Shown here: one piece after another, positions 23,567 to 31,888 of the stretch | Position numbering within the stretch: the stretch's first letter is position 1 | Layout: each line of letters begins with the position of its first letter | From: an uncultured Bacteroidales bacterium | Lineage (GTDB): Bacteria; Bacteroidota; Bacteroidia; Bacteroidales; UBA932 | Length of the DNA stretch: 50,254 nt | NCBI GenBank assembly: GCA_905234485.1 | Contig: CAJOHV010000020.1 | Span: 25,108 to 75,361 of the forward strand | Reading direction: 5' to 3' | The notes under the pieces: generated by a model | The model's input: only the letters and a program-made list of their open reading frames with translations | Told to the model about the DNA's origin: nothing | Database searches by the model: none | Made by a program: the position numbers and the translations under genes

Positions 23567-23998
23567 ATGAAAATAGGTATTTGCAGTGATCATGCGGGGG
23601 TGGAGTACAAGGCGAAGTTGATCAAGATGCTTCAGAAGCGAGGTATCGAGGTGGTGAATTTCGGAACGGACACGACCGAGAGTATGGACTACACCGATGT
23701 GGCGCATCCTCTGGCTTCGGCAGTGGAAAAAGGTTCTGTGGATCTGGGCATAGCGCTTTGCGGAACGGGTAACGGAATGGCCATCACCCTGAACAAACAT
23801 CAGGGTGTGCGCGCGGGGCTGGCCTGGAGCACGGCGATCGGTGCGCTGGTCAAGCAGCACAACAACGCGAACGTGCTCGTCATGCCCGCGCGCTTCATCT
23901 CTTACCGTATGGCCGCCGCCATTGTCCGCACCTGGCTCGACACCCCGTTTGAGGGAGGACGTCATCAGAGACGAATCGACAAGATTCCTGTACACTGA
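23567..23998 (+). CDS. rpiB: Ribose-5-phosphate isomerase B
   Basis: A 143-residue RpiB/LacAB-family isomerase that interconverts ribose 5-phosphate and ribulose 5-phosphate in the pentose phosphate pathway. Motifs are the N-terminal IGICSDHAGVEYK, VAHPLASAVEKG, the catalytic cysteine in ALCGTGNGM (C65), VRAGLAWSTAIG, and the C-terminal FEGGRHQRRIDKI. Full length for the family. It stands 39 bp upstream of truB, probably in one transcript, and follows an AT-rich palindromic segment that may carry its promoter. Confidence 0.95.
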   Translation: MKIGICSDHAGVEYKAKLIKMLQKRGIEVVNFGTDTTESMDYTDVAHPLASAVEKGSVDLGIALCGTGNGMAITLNKHQGVRAGLAWSTAIGALVKQHNNANVLVMPARFISYRMAAAIVRTWLDTPFEGGRHQRRIDKIPVH

Positions 23999-24037
23999 TT
24001 TTTCCAGTATCTCTGCGGGGATACCCCAAGTTTGACA

Positions 24038-24913
24038 ATGGAGAAACTGTCGCGAAACATCGAGGACTATCCGGAGGGGATCGTTCTCCCGATTGACAAG
24101 CCGTATCGGTGGACTTCGGCGGATGTTATCCGCAAGGTGAAGTACGCGGCTGTTAGGCATTTCGGGAAGAAGAACCTGAAGGTGGGGCACGCCGGCACGT
24201 TGGACCCGCTTGCGACGGGGATACTGCTGGTGTGCATCGGCCCGGCGACCCGACTCCAGCGCTCCCGCAAGCGGTACCTTGCCGGCGTGTCCTTCGGTGC
24301 AACGACTCCCTCCTACGACTTGGAGAAACCCATCGACCGCGAATACTCCGTGGACGGCGTAAGCGAAGAGTCCGTCCGCGCCGCGCTGAAAACCTTCCTC
24401 GGCGAACAGGACCAGGTCGCTCCCCTTTTCAGCGCGAAATCCGTGGACGGTGTCCGTGTCTACGAAACCGCCCGCAAACTCTTCAAGCAAGGCCTCCCCG
24501 TAGAAGACACCGGAATCCTCCAGGCAAATCGCATCACCATCTACGACATCAATCTCGTGGGATTCAGCCCCGACGGGCCGTGTGCAAAAATGGGCGTTAT
24601 TGCACACGAGAGTGCCCAAAATGACAGGTCGGTGTGCGAAAACGGTGGTATTTGCACACAGACACCTTTTGTGGATGACGGAAAGGGCAGGATCAGGGTG
24701 GCGGACATCAGCGGTTATCACCTTCCCACTGCGATGATTGACATGGAGTGCTCGAAGGGGACATACATCAGGGCCCTGGCGCGAGACCTCGGCGAGGCTT
24801 TTGGGTCGGGCGCGTTCCTCAGTTCCCTGCGACGCACTGGCAACGGTGGTTACACAATTTCCGACGCCATCACCCTCGACGAGGCCCTTCAACTTCTTTC
24901 CGCCGAAGCTTAG
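24038..24913 (+). CDS. truB: tRNA pseudouridine55 synthase TruB with repeat-derived insertion
   Basis: ATG 24038 is preferred over an upstream TTG. The 291-residue enzyme makes pseudouridine 55 in the tRNA T-loop. The catalytic motif is GHAGTLDPLATG with D56 as nucleophile; LPIDKPYRWTSADV and CSKGTYIRALARDLG are typical. Between the strand near FSPDGP (about residue 180) and RIRVADISGYH there is an unusual stretch of about 30-40 residues (CAKMGVIAHESAQNDRSVCE and on). It is encoded by two 28 bp palindromic repeats that keep the frame. Catalytic and RNA-binding motifs on both sides are intact, so the enzyme is probably functional with a surface loop added. Confidence 0.93.
   Translation: MEKLSRNIEDYPEGIVLPIDKPYRWTSADVIRKVKYAAVRHFGKKNLKVGHAGTLDPLATGILLVCIGPATRLQRSRKRYLAGVSFGATTPSYDLEKPIDREYSVDGVSEESVRAALKTFLGEQDQVAPLFSAKSVDGVRVYETARKLFKQGLPVEDTGILQANRITIYDINLVGFSPDGPCAKMGVIAHESAQNDRSVCENGGICTQTPFVDDGKGRIRVADISGYHLPTAMIDMECSKGTYIRALARDLGEAFGSGAFLSSLRRTGNGGYTISDAITLDEALQLLSAEA
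24580..24607. repeat. GTGTGC palindrome inside truB, copy 1
   Basis: GTGTGC and GCACAC arms enclose the 16 nt loop AAAAATGGGCGTTATT. It shares arm and loop pattern with 24632-24659, 5798-5826 (minus strand) and 43089-43114. Confidence 0.7.
24632..24659. repeat. GTGTGC palindrome inside truB, copy 2
   Basis: GTGTGC and GCACAC arms enclose the 16 nt loop GAAAACGGTGGTATTT. It begins 52 bp after copy 1. A GTGCCCAAAATGACAGG stretch between them may be a half copy. Confidence 0.7.
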
Positions 24914-24988
24914 CCCCAAAATGGTTGTAAGCTTCGAAGATTTGGCTAAGCTTAAGGTCAAAAAGGGGCTAAGTTTCGCGTTTTTGTT

Positions 24989-24996
24989 TAAATTTG
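24989..24996 (+). promoter_or_regulatory. -7 box TAAATTTG of the GH92 gene
   Basis: TAAATTTG matches TAnnTTTG and ends 5 nt before the GH92 ATG at 25002, implying a very short leader. It also supports that start over in-frame codons further upstream, which overlap truB. Confidence 0.55.
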
Positions 24997-25001
24997 GAGA
25001 T

Positions 25002-27176
25002 ATGAAAGGAAAGATATCTGGAATAATTGGGGCGGGGGTGATTCTCGCCGGTGTTCTGCCTTTGTTGGTGGGAGGACTGACAGGTTGTGCAAAACCGGCA
25101 AGTCTGACGGAAAAAGTTGACCCGATGATTGGAAGCGGGGGGCATGGGCATGTGTTTGTGGGGGCGAGTGTGCCGAGGGGTATGGTAACGCTGGGGCCAC
25201 AGCAGATAAAGAATGAGTGGGATTGGTGCTCGGGGTATCATATTTCGGATACTCTGGTGATAGGTTTCAGCCACACGCATCTTTCAGGGACAGGAATCGG
25301 GGATCGTGGAGATATACTCCTGATGCCCTTCGACCCTGCAAACCCGAAGAGGACCGAGGGTCATATCTACGCGCGACTGGACCATGCGCTCGAGAAGGTC
25401 AGCCCGGCCGAATACACGGTGTCACTTCCGGATTACGGGATCAACGTTCGCCTTTCCGCGACCGAGCGGGTGGGCATGCATGAATATGCGTTCAGCGGCC
25501 GCGAGGGAGCGGTGCTCGTGGACCTGCAGACGGGAATAGGCTGGGACCGCGTCGCCGACTGCGCGCTCACGGTGCTCGACGACCGACGGATCGAGGGATA
25601 CCGCCGCTCCACGGGCTGGGCCAAGGACCACGTCTGGCATTTCGCGGCCGAGTTCAGCGAGCCGATTGCAGCGCGGGAAGAGGACGGCGGCAAGACGGTG
25701 CTGCGTTTCGATACCCGCAGGCACAAACGGCTGATGGTGAAGGTGGCGCTTTCCTCAGTGAGCAGCGAGGGAGCGTGGTTGAATATGCGCGAGGAACTGC
25801 CCGGCTGGGATTTCTCCCGCACAGTTAAAGCGGCGGACGCGAAATGGAACAAGGCGCTGGGGACTATCCTCATCGAGCCTATGGACGAAGGGCAGGAGAA
25901 GATCTTCTACACGGCGCTCTACCACTCTCTGATCTTCCCGGCGCTGTACAGCGATGTGGACGGAAGATTCCGCGGGGCGGACGGCCTCGTGCACCATTCG
26001 GACCGCGACCAGTATACGATACTTTCTTTGTGGGACACTTATCGCGCGGAGGTGCCGCTGACCACGCTCATGGACCCGGACTTTTCGCGCTCGCTCGCGG
26101 ATACCTTCCTCAATATTTTCCGCGGCCAGGGCAAACTGCCGGTGTGGCATCTGGACGGCAATGAGACCGATTGTATGGTGGGTAATCCTGGTGTGATTGC
26201 GCTGGGCGACCTCGTGCTGAAAGGCTATGCCGACGATTCTGCCGCGGCCTTCGAAGCCATGCTCACGAGTTCAGAACTGGACGAGCGCGGCCTCGCGGCG
26301 CATAAACAGTACGGCTATATTCCCTACGACAAGAGCCCCGAAGACTGGGGTCTCGCGAAGTCGCTGGAGTACGCAATCGCGGACGCGGCGGTCGCGAAGG
26401 TGGCGCTCGCGGCGGGCGACACTGCCGTCTTCGAGCGCTATCAGTGGCGCAGCAAGGCCTACGAACGCTACTTCGACCCCGCGAGCGGGTTCCTTCGCGG
26501 CCGCACACTCCGCGGCAAGTTCCGTGAACCGCTCAACCCGTTCATTGCGGACAATGCCACCGACTATGTGGAGGGCAACGGCTGGCAGTACACCTTCCTG
26601 GTGCCGCACGACGTGCCCGGCCTGATTGCCAAATTCGGCGGACCCGAGCGCTTCAGGGAGAAACTGGACGCGCTGTTCGTGGCGGAAGGAGACATCGACG
26701 GCTCCGTGCCGGATATGACAGGTATGATTGGGCAGTATGCGCACGGCAATGAACCCAGCCACCATATAGTGTATATGTACAACTGGCTGCCCGGCGGGCA
26801 AAACGAATGCGCCAAGCTGGCGAGGAAGATTATGGACGAACTGTACTTCGACGACGAAAGCGGAGTCTGCGGCAACGAAGACTGCGGCCAGATGAGCGCG
26901 TGGTACATCCTGTCCGCGCTCGGCCTGTACCAGGTCGACCCGGCGGGCGGGGACTGGGCTGTGGGCAGCCCGGCAGTCCGCTCCGCCACCGTCGACCTCG
27001 GCGGCGGCCGCGCCCTCGTGGTTCGCGCAGAGAACAACTCCCCCGCCAACATCTACGTGCAGAGCGCCGAGTTCAACGGCGCCGCGCTGGATCCGAACTG
27101 GATGTTCATTCCGTTCGAGGAACTGCGCCAGGGAGGTGAACTCGTGCTTAAAATGGGACCTCAACCGAAAAAATAA
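25002..27176 (+). CDS. GH92-family alpha-mannosidase lipoprotein
   Basis: A 724-residue protein with a lipoprotein signal (lipobox LTGC, C29), so it is membrane-anchored. GH92 landmarks are VDPMIGSGGHGHVFVGASVPRG at the N-terminus, then FSHTHLSGTGIGDRGD, HLDGNETDCMVG (E388, the likely general acid), GQYAHGNEPSHHIVYMYNW and GNEDCGQMSAWYILSALGLYQV. GH92 enzymes are calcium-dependent exo-alpha-mannosidases acting on N-glycans or yeast mannan by inversion. Linkage specificity cannot be read from the sequence. It has its own -7 box, and a second -7 box for the CotH gene starts right after its stop. Confidence 0.92.
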   Translation: MKGKISGIIGAGVILAGVLPLLVGGLTGCAKPASLTEKVDPMIGSGGHGHVFVGASVPRGMVTLGPQQIKNEWDWCSGYHISDTLVIGFSHTHLSGTGIGDRGDILLMPFDPANPKRTEGHIYARLDHALEKVSPAEYTVSLPDYGINVRLSATERVGMHEYAFSGREGAVLVDLQTGIGWDRVADCALTVLDDRRIEGYRRSTGWAKDHVWHFAAEFSEPIAAREEDGGKTVLRFDTRRHKRLMVKVALSSVSSEGAWLNMREELPGWDFSRTVKAADAKWNKALGTILIEPMDEGQEKIFYTALYHSLIFPALYSDVDGRFRGADGLVHHSDRDQYTILSLWDTYRAEVPLTTLMDPDFSRSLADTFLNIFRGQGKLPVWHLDGNETDCMVGNPGVIALGDLVLKGYADDSAAAFEAMLTSSELDERGLAAHKQYGYIPYDKSPEDWGLAKSLEYAIADAAVAKVALAAGDTAVFERYQWRSKAYERYFDPASGFLRGRTLRGKFREPLNPFIADNATDYVEGNGWQYTFLVPHDVPGLIAKFGGPERFREKLDALFVAEGDIDGSVPDMTGMIGQYAHGNEPSHHIVYMYNWLPGGQNECAKLARKIMDELYFDDESGVCGNEDCGQMSAWYILSALGLYQVDPAGGDWAVGSPAVRSATVDLGGGRALVVRAENNSPANIYVQSAEFNGAALDPNWMFIPFEELRQGGELVLKMGPQPKK

Positions 27177-27184
27177 TATCTTTG
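27177..27184 (+). promoter_or_regulatory. -7 box TATCTTTG of the CotH gene
   Basis: TATCTTTG follows the GH92 TAA directly and ends 7 nt before the CotH ATG at 27192, suggesting an almost leaderless message. Confidence 0.5.
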
Positions 27185-27191
27185 CAAAACT

Positions 27192-28475
27192 ATGCTCGCT
27201 TGGAGGCGCATTTTCGGCATCGCCGCGGTCGTGGGACTCATTCTAATGTCCTGCGAACCGGAGACTGTCGTGATCACGCCTGACGACACGCCGGCCCATA
27301 GCATAGACAAACCAGACGAGCCGCAGACGCCGGTCACCCCCACGGGGACGATAATCCCGGCCGATATGACTTCAATCCCTATCGTGTCTATCAACACCCC
27401 GAACAAAGTGGGCGTGAACAGCAAGAATGAATGGCTTGAAAAAGTCTCCATCGCGATTATCGACGACATGGGCAAGACCCTTTATAGTTCGAATAATCTC
27501 AAAATACGCGGACGCGGCAACAGCACATGGTGGAACCCCAAGAAGCCTTATGCGCTCAAACTCTACGACAAAGCCGATTTCTTCGGCACGGGCAAGAGCC
27601 GCAAATGGGTGCTGCTGGCCAACTATATCGACAGAACTCTTCTAAGGAATGTGGTGGCGTTCGAGGCGGCGCGTATGACATCGATAGACTGGACACCGAG
27701 CGGCCGTTTCGTGGAACTCTATATGGACGGAGTTCATCAAGGGCTCTACTGGCTGTGCGAAAAGATCAACGTGGAAGGCTCCAAGTTCGAAGCGGAATAC
27801 CTCTATTCATTCGACATCTCTGACTTTGACGAGGTCGACTTCGAGGACGATGCCACCTTCTGTGCAAACACCTGGAGTTACGGCGCGCCCGTGGAGATAA
27901 AGTACCCCGACCGCGACAACTACCCCAACGGGAAGTTCAGCACGGTGGTCACAGCGGCGAAAAAGAAACTGAAGAGCATGACGGACGGCATCTCGTCCGG
28001 ATCGCTGAAGTATGTGGATATAGACAGTTTCTGCGACTGGTATCTGGTGCACGAACTCACCTTCAACTTAGAGCCCAACCACCCGAAGAGTTGCTTCTTC
28101 CACTGGCGCAAGGACAAGATGTACGCGGGACCGGTGTGGGATTTCGACTGGTACACTTTCATCCCCACCGAGCAGTCTCTGGGTCTGAAATATAGTCTGT
28201 GGTATAACAAGTTGCTTGAAAACACCGAGTTCAAGACTCGCCTGAAGCAGCGTTGGGCTGAACTGAAGCCCAAGTTCGAGACTCTCCCGGACTTCGTTGA
28301 CGCCCAGGCCGACCTCATCCGAGAGTCGGAAGCGGTCAACCAAGCGATGTGGCCCTCCAACGAAATCTGGATCAACTACGACGAACGCATGACCTTCCAG
28401 GAGGCCGTCGACAGAATGAAGTTGGGCATAACCAACCGAATTGCAGTTCTGGACAGGGAGATTACGGCTCTATGA
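27192..28475 (+). CDS. CotH-kinase-family lipoprotein
   Basis: A 427-residue lipoprotein (RRIFGIAAVVGLILMSC, lipobox LMSC with C21). A Pro/Asp-rich spacer (about 22-55) is followed by a CotH domain. Matching motifs are LKIRGRGNSTWWNPKKPYALKL (103-124), KWVLLANYIDRTLLRN, VELYMDGVHQGLYWLCEKI and the metal-binding GPVWDFDW (about 313-320). Spore-coat CotH is a protein kinase with an atypical fold, and Bacteroidetes members are surface lipoproteins of unknown substrate. Its stop overlaps the pdxB start (ATGA), though the two functions look unrelated. Confidence 0.85.
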   Translation: MLAWRRIFGIAAVVGLILMSCEPETVVITPDDTPAHSIDKPDEPQTPVTPTGTIIPADMTSIPIVSINTPNKVGVNSKNEWLEKVSIAIIDDMGKTLYSSNNLKIRGRGNSTWWNPKKPYALKLYDKADFFGTGKSRKWVLLANYIDRTLLRNVVAFEAARMTSIDWTPSGRFVELYMDGVHQGLYWLCEKINVEGSKFEAEYLYSFDISDFDEVDFEDDATFCANTWSYGAPVEIKYPDRDNYPNGKFSTVVTAAKKKLKSMTDGISSGSLKYVDIDSFCDWYLVHELTFNLEPNHPKSCFFHWRKDKMYAGPVWDFDWYTFIPTEQSLGLKYSLWYNKLLENTEFKTRLKQRWAELKPKFETLPDFVDAQADLIRESEAVNQAMWPSNEIWINYDERMTFQEAVDRMKLGITNRIAVLDREITAL

Positions 28476-29443
28476 AAATAGTCTGCGACGACAAGATTCC
28501 CTTCCTTCGCGGGGTGTTCGAGCCCTACGCCGAAGTGGTTTATCTGCCGGGCGCGGCGATCTGCGCGGCGGACGTTCGCGATGCTGACGCAATCGTGACC
28601 CGCACCCGCACGCGCTGCGGCCGCGCCCTGCTCGAAGGTTCCTCCGTCCGCATAATCGCCAGCGCCACGATCGGCTATGACCATATCGACACGGCATGGT
28701 GCGAATCGCACGGCATCGCCTGGGCCAACGCCCCCGGCTGCAACTCCGGCTCCGTGGCGCAGTACATCGCCTCCGCCCTGCTGGCGCTCGCGACCAACCA
28801 CGGCTTCGACCTGCGCGGGATGACGTTGGGCATCGTGGGCGTGGGCCACGTCGGCACCAAGGTCGCTCGCGCGGCGCAGTCCCTCGGTATGCGCGTCCTC
28901 CTGAACGACCCGCCCCGCGCCGCCGCCGAAGGCCCCGCCTCCTTCGTCTCCCTGGATGAAATCATCGCCAAGTCGAACATCATCACTCTCCACGTCCCCC
29001 TGACGGAAGAAACGCGTCATCTGTTTGATGCCTCAAGGCTCGCTTCGATGCGCCCTGATCAGATTCTGATCAACACCTCCCGCGGCGAGGTTGTCGACGG
29101 CGAAGCCCTAAAGAAAGCCCTGAAATCGCATCAGATAAAAGCCGCCGTCCTCGATGTCTGGGAAAACGAACCCGACATCGACCCCGACCTCGCCGAACTC
29201 GTCGAGATCGCGACTCCGCACATCGCCGGCTACAGCCTTGACGGCAAAGCCGCCGGCACCACCGCCGCCGTACGCTTCATCGCCAGACAGCTCGGGATTC
29301 CGGGACTTCTTGATTTCTCGGTAATCCTGCCTCCCGCAACCGACGCATCTTACGACGTCACCCGCGACAGCGACGCCCTGAAAGCAGACCTGACCGCCTT
29401 CGAACATCTTCGCGAAACTTATCCCGTCCGGAGGGAGTTCTAA
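28472..29443 (+). CDS. pdxB: Erythronate-4-phosphate dehydrogenase PdxB
   Basis: The start is ATG 28472 overlapping the CotH TGA (ATGA); the product MKIVCDDKIPFLRGVFEP starts exactly like PdxB. The 323-residue NAD-dependent 2-hydroxyacid dehydrogenase oxidises 4-phosphoerythronate in the DXP-dependent pyridoxal phosphate pathway. It shows the NAD loop GIVGVGHVGTKVA (120-132) and catalytic residues in NTSRGEVVDGEAL (Arg), VWENEP (Glu) and PHIAGYSLDGKA (His). The GYSLDGKA motif separates PdxB from other D-isomer dehydrogenases. It is shorter than the 378-residue E. coli enzyme, mostly at the C-terminal dimerisation region. A strong terminator follows. Confidence 0.92.
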   Translation: MKIVCDDKIPFLRGVFEPYAEVVYLPGAAICAADVRDADAIVTRTRTRCGRALLEGSSVRIIASATIGYDHIDTAWCESHGIAWANAPGCNSGSVAQYIASALLALATNHGFDLRGMTLGIVGVGHVGTKVARAAQSLGMRVLLNDPPRAAAEGPASFVSLDEIIAKSNIITLHVPLTEETRHLFDASRLASMRPDQILINTSRGEVVDGEALKKALKSHQIKAAVLDVWENEPDIDPDLAELVEIATPHIAGYSLDGKAAGTTAAVRFIARQLGIPGLLDFSVILPPATDASYDVTRDSDALKADLTAFEHLRETYPVRREF

Positions 29444-29446
29444 AAA

Positions 29447-29478
29447 AAGTTGCTTTGCCCTGGCGGGCAAAGCAACTT
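29447..29478. terminator. Strong terminator between pdxB and a converging lipoprotein remnant
   Basis: A perfect 14 bp stem AAGTTGCTTTGCCC (29447-29460) / GGGCAAAGCAACTT (29465-29478) has a 4 nt loop. Seven A on its left side form a T run on the minus strand, so it is canonical for the minus-strand gene and can also end pdxB transcripts. Confidence 0.85.
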
Positions 29479-29498
29479 AGAATCAATCAGCAACTAAA

Positions 29499-29688
29499 TT
29501 ACTCAGCTGCGGTAACCGTAAGCATCTTTGTGCCGCGGTTGAACTCGACATTGTAGTAACCGTCCTTGAGGCCTACGTTGCCTACTGAGAAGGTTCCGTT
29601 CGTCTGGCTGCTGAGGCTGCTCCTCTGTAGGATTGCAGGCCCAGCAAACAAGCGAGAGCGCCGCGACTATGGAGAAAAAGCGTTTCAT
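29499..29688 (-). pseudogene. Frameshifted, shortened lipoprotein gene
   Basis: The frame starts as a typical lipoprotein (MKRFFSIVAALSLVCWACNPTEEQPQQPDE, lipobox CWAC). After about 30 residues the sensible frame shifts. The shifted reading gives QTNGTFSVGNVGLKDGYY and then NVEFNRGTKMLTVTAAE, ending at TAA 29501-29499. This looks like the two ends of a longer secreted protein joined after deletion plus a frameshift. It retains a good promoter (TTTTGG, 18 bp, TATCTTTG) and a terminator. Confidence 0.6.
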
Positions 29689-29709
29689 ATCGTGTTTCAG
29701 TTACCGAGA

Positions 29710-29765
29710 CAAAGATATAAAATCCCCTCTTTTTACCAAAATCAAATTATTAAATTTTGGTAAAA
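29710..29765 (-). promoter_or_regulatory. Promoter with TTTTACCAAAAT operator-like inverted repeat (copy A)
   Basis: A perfect 12 bp inverted repeat, TTTTACCAAAAT (29731-29742) and ATTTTGGTAAAA (29754-29765), has an 11 bp spacer. On the minus strand its TTTTGG (29741-29736) is the -33 element of a promoter whose -7 box TATCTTTG is at 29717-29710, 18 bp away. The same arrangement precedes the ATPase gene at 31889-31946. A bound regulator would block RNA polymerase. Confidence 0.6.
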
Positions 29766-29964
29766 TCAACGAAGTGGGTCGCGAGCGACCTCTCCTGGTC
29801 AAACAGAGAAAATGGATTCCTTTGGGCGTATAAGTTTAGGCTCTGCACCATCGCGAGGAGTATAAGAAGTTTTTCTTATCTCACACCGAAAAATTTATTT
29901 TTCTACGATTTTCGTCACTTGCCGACTAAGCGATAAAATAATACGCTATAATAGCAGAGAATCA
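29766..29964. other. AT-rich gene-free spacer
   Basis: Apart from a short GGTCGC-GA-GCGACC palindrome (29777-29790) I see no gene, repeat or RNA signature between the operator-like repeat and the hicA promoter. Base composition is clearly AT-richer than the housekeeping genes on either side. Confidence 0.4.
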
Positions 29965-29995
29965 TTTGTTATTAATAGAAAAATTTCTACTTTTG
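29965..29995 (+). promoter_or_regulatory. Promoter of the hicA remnant/hicB
   Basis: TTTG (29965-29968), a 19 bp spacer and TACTTTTG (29988-29995) fit the Bacteroidetes promoter consensus. The hicA ATG follows only 2 nt after the -7 box. Confidence 0.65.
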
Positions 29996-29997
29996 CA

Positions 29998-30116
29998 ATG
30001 AAGTACACCGAACTTGAACGAAAGCTTCGAAAGTATGGCTGTTCAGTAATCACGGGACTCAAGAAGTCCCCAGGGGTACACTAAGACAGATATTAAAGGA
30101 TGCTGATTTGAGATAA
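29998..30116 (+). pseudogene. hicA: Degenerate HicA toxin gene
   Basis: The first codons give MKYTELERKLRKYGCS, the usual HicA N-terminus. An ITGLKKSPGVH segment then runs into TAA (30082-30084). In another frame the typical C-terminus TLRQILKDADLR follows, ending at TAA 30114-30116. HicA is normally about 60 residues. The missing middle contains the catalytic histidine (GGHxxW region), so the mRNA-interferase activity should be lost. It lies 8 nt before hicB, as in intact HicAB modules. Confidence 0.75.
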
Positions 30117-30124
30117 TTGAAGAA

Positions 30125-30526
30125 ATGAAAAAAGTAAAAGTCTTTATAGAAAAAGCCGAATTCGGATTCTCCGCTTATATGGAAGAAGCCGGGTTAGACT
30201 ATGGCTGTACGGGTGAAGGTGTGACGGTTCAGGAAGCGATAGACGATTTCAAATTGTCATATGCCGGGATTCGGGATTACTATGCCAGTATTGGTAAGAA
30301 ATTCGAGGAGATAAGCTATCTCTTTTACTATGATACCGCTAGTTTTTTGGCTGAATACTGCGAGGCTTTTTCGCTGGCCGGATTGGAGCGCATTACTGGC
30401 ATCAACCAAAAACAGTTGGGCCATTATCTTCACGGTCAGAGCAAGCCCTCCAAGAAGACGGTGGAAAAAATTGAGGCTGGCGTAAAAGCATTTGCCGCCA
30501 ACCTCACTGCAGTACAATTTACCTGA
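30125..30526 (+). CDS. hicB: HicB-family antitoxin with C-terminal HTH
   Basis: A 133-residue protein. The N-terminal half is a partially degraded RNase-H-like HicB fold (KVKVFIEKAEFGFSAYMEEAGLDYGCTGEGVTVQEAIDDF). The C-terminal half is an Xre-type helix-turn-helix (residues about 80-128, AGLERITGINQKQLGHYLHGQSKPSKKTVEKIEAG) used for DNA binding and autoregulation. HicB normally neutralises HicA and represses the operon. Here the toxin gene is broken while this frame is intact, leaving an orphan antitoxin. It might counter other HicA toxins or act only as a repressor of its own promoter. Confidence 0.88.
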   Translation: MKKVKVFIEKAEFGFSAYMEEAGLDYGCTGEGVTVQEAIDDFKLSYAGIRDYYASIGKKFEEISYLFYYDTASFLAEYCEAFSLAGLERITGINQKQLGHYLHGQSKPSKKTVEKIEAGVKAFAANLTAVQFT

Positions 30527-30629
30527 TTCTTTCTTACAGCGGATACAGTTCCGCGCCGACGAAATCTATCAAATCCCCCGGGGCAATCTTGACCTTCAGA
30601 GTCTTCCCGCAAACAGCGATTAGAACTCC

Positions 30630-31871
30630 CTACGAATCCAGCAAACGCAGCGCGTTGTCGATTTCGCGCTGTTCGATGAAGCGTTCGGGGACAGCCTCGA
30701 ATTTGCGATCCAGGAAACCGCTCTTGTAAGCAATCCATAATTCAAATAACCTGTCCTGAAGCACATAAGTTCCCTTGCACAATCTCGCAATTATATTCAT
30801 CCTTTCTTCACCTAGATTATTCAAGGCGTTCTGAACTACGGATGCGTTATCCAAATTATATTTCTTCATCATCCATGAAGACGTGAGTTCTTTGCCTATT
30901 CCTTCTGCCGCGATGCAGAATAGAGCGCGACGCTCCTTTTGGTTATCCAGTCTGTCGATAAGTTCCTTATAATCGATGTCTTTGGTCTCGAGGATTGCCA
31001 ACAGAGCCTCTTTCACATCATCTATGTCGGCCGTCGATCCGGCCGGCATCATTGAATATAATTCCTTCATCAATAACTGCATCAAGTATGTTTCTCCCGA
31101 GAAAAGTGAATATGTGAACCGCACTGCATCTTCTTCAATCTTCTTATGTCCACGAGCGAACATCCTTGAGCAAAAGTCAATATATGTCTGCATCGGTATG
31201 ATATCCAAATCCATCGATACTGCGCTTTTGTAGAACGGCTGGTTGGATATTTGGAACATCGTGGTCAGCATATGCCGGGAACTGCCCGAAAAGATATAGT
31301 GAGAGTTTGCGCTTTCCTGAACAAAGGACCTCAGAATTGCAGCCATTCGCTCCGGGTACTCTTGAATCTGTTGAAATTCATCGAATACGATCAGATTCGG
31401 CTTCTTGGTTTTAGAGAGAAAGTCGAACATCTCACGAAGAGACATAATCGAAATCTCCGACGGAGAGAATCCTAATCTTGGCAATTTTACTTCACCGCTG
31501 ATGGGGTCGACTGCGCCCAACTCCACATACCCACCGTTAAGTAGAGATTCCGCCCTTTTCTTCAATCTGGTTCCTTTGGCAAAAGGAGAGCTCAATAAAC
31601 TACCGGCAAACTCCGACTGAAAATCGCTGGCATTCTTTGTTCCATAAATATCTACGTAAAGAGTATTATACTCCTTGCTGATTTCCTTTTGCTTGAACAA
31701 ATGCTTTATAAGGCTTGATTTACCAAGCCTTCTGGGTGACTTCAGCACTATGTTGCTGCCATTCTGGATATGCTTAATTATCTTCTCGGTTTCCGCATCC
31801 CTACCACAAAAGAACTCATCAGGGATATCGGTGTACGTGAAAAACGGATTAATATTCTTTCCTGCTGTCAT
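30630..31871 (-). CDS. STAND-type AAA ATPase (archaeal-ATPase-like family)
   Basis: A 413-residue ATP-binding protein. The N-terminus NPFFTYTDIPDEFFCGRDAETEKI is followed by a Walker A of the PRR type (LKSPRRLGKSSLIKHL, residues about 43-58), Walker B LIVFDEFQQI (about 161-170) and a sensor-like YIFSGSSRHML. The C-terminal part contains winged-helix-like sequence (LTSSWMMKKYNLDNASVVQNALNNL). This group is common and multicopy in Bacteroidetes accessory DNA; function is not established, with defence, toxin and transposon links all proposed. Codon use is AT-rich. Its promoter contains the TTTTACCAAA inverted repeat. The 100 bp beyond its 3' end holds a short C-terminal-like frame fragment on the same strand but no gene I can support. 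Confidence 0.82.
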   Translation of the reverse strand: MTAGKNINPFFTYTDIPDEFFCGRDAETEKIIKHIQNGSNIVLKSPRRLGKSSLIKHLFKQKEISKEYNTLYVDIYGTKNASDFQSEFAGSLLSSPFAKGTRLKKRAESLLNGGYVELGAVDPISGEVKLPRLGFSPSEISIMSLREMFDFLSKTKKPNLIVFDEFQQIQEYPERMAAILRSFVQESANSHYIFSGSSRHMLTTMFQISNQPFYKSAVSMDLDIIPMQTYIDFCSRMFARGHKKIEEDAVRFTYSLFSGETYLMQLLMKELYSMMPAGSTADIDDVKEALLAILETKDIDYKELIDRLDNQKERRALFCIAAEGIGKELTSSWMMKKYNLDNASVVQNALNNLGEERMNIIARLCKGTYVLQDRLFELWIAYKSGFLDRKFEAVPERFIEQREIDNALRLLDS

Positions 31872-31888
31872 ATCTCATTTCTTTTCCG

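Noticed and set aside
29633..29833. Plus-strand frame of 66 codons across the lipoprotein remnant
   Set aside because: It runs through the promoter and operator-like repeat of the minus-strand gene and has no ribosome-binding or homology support.
30527..30629. Small minus-strand frame fragment (GVLIAVCGKTLKVKIAP...) downstream of the ATPase
   Set aside because: It has no start codon and no recognisable family; too short to support as a gene.
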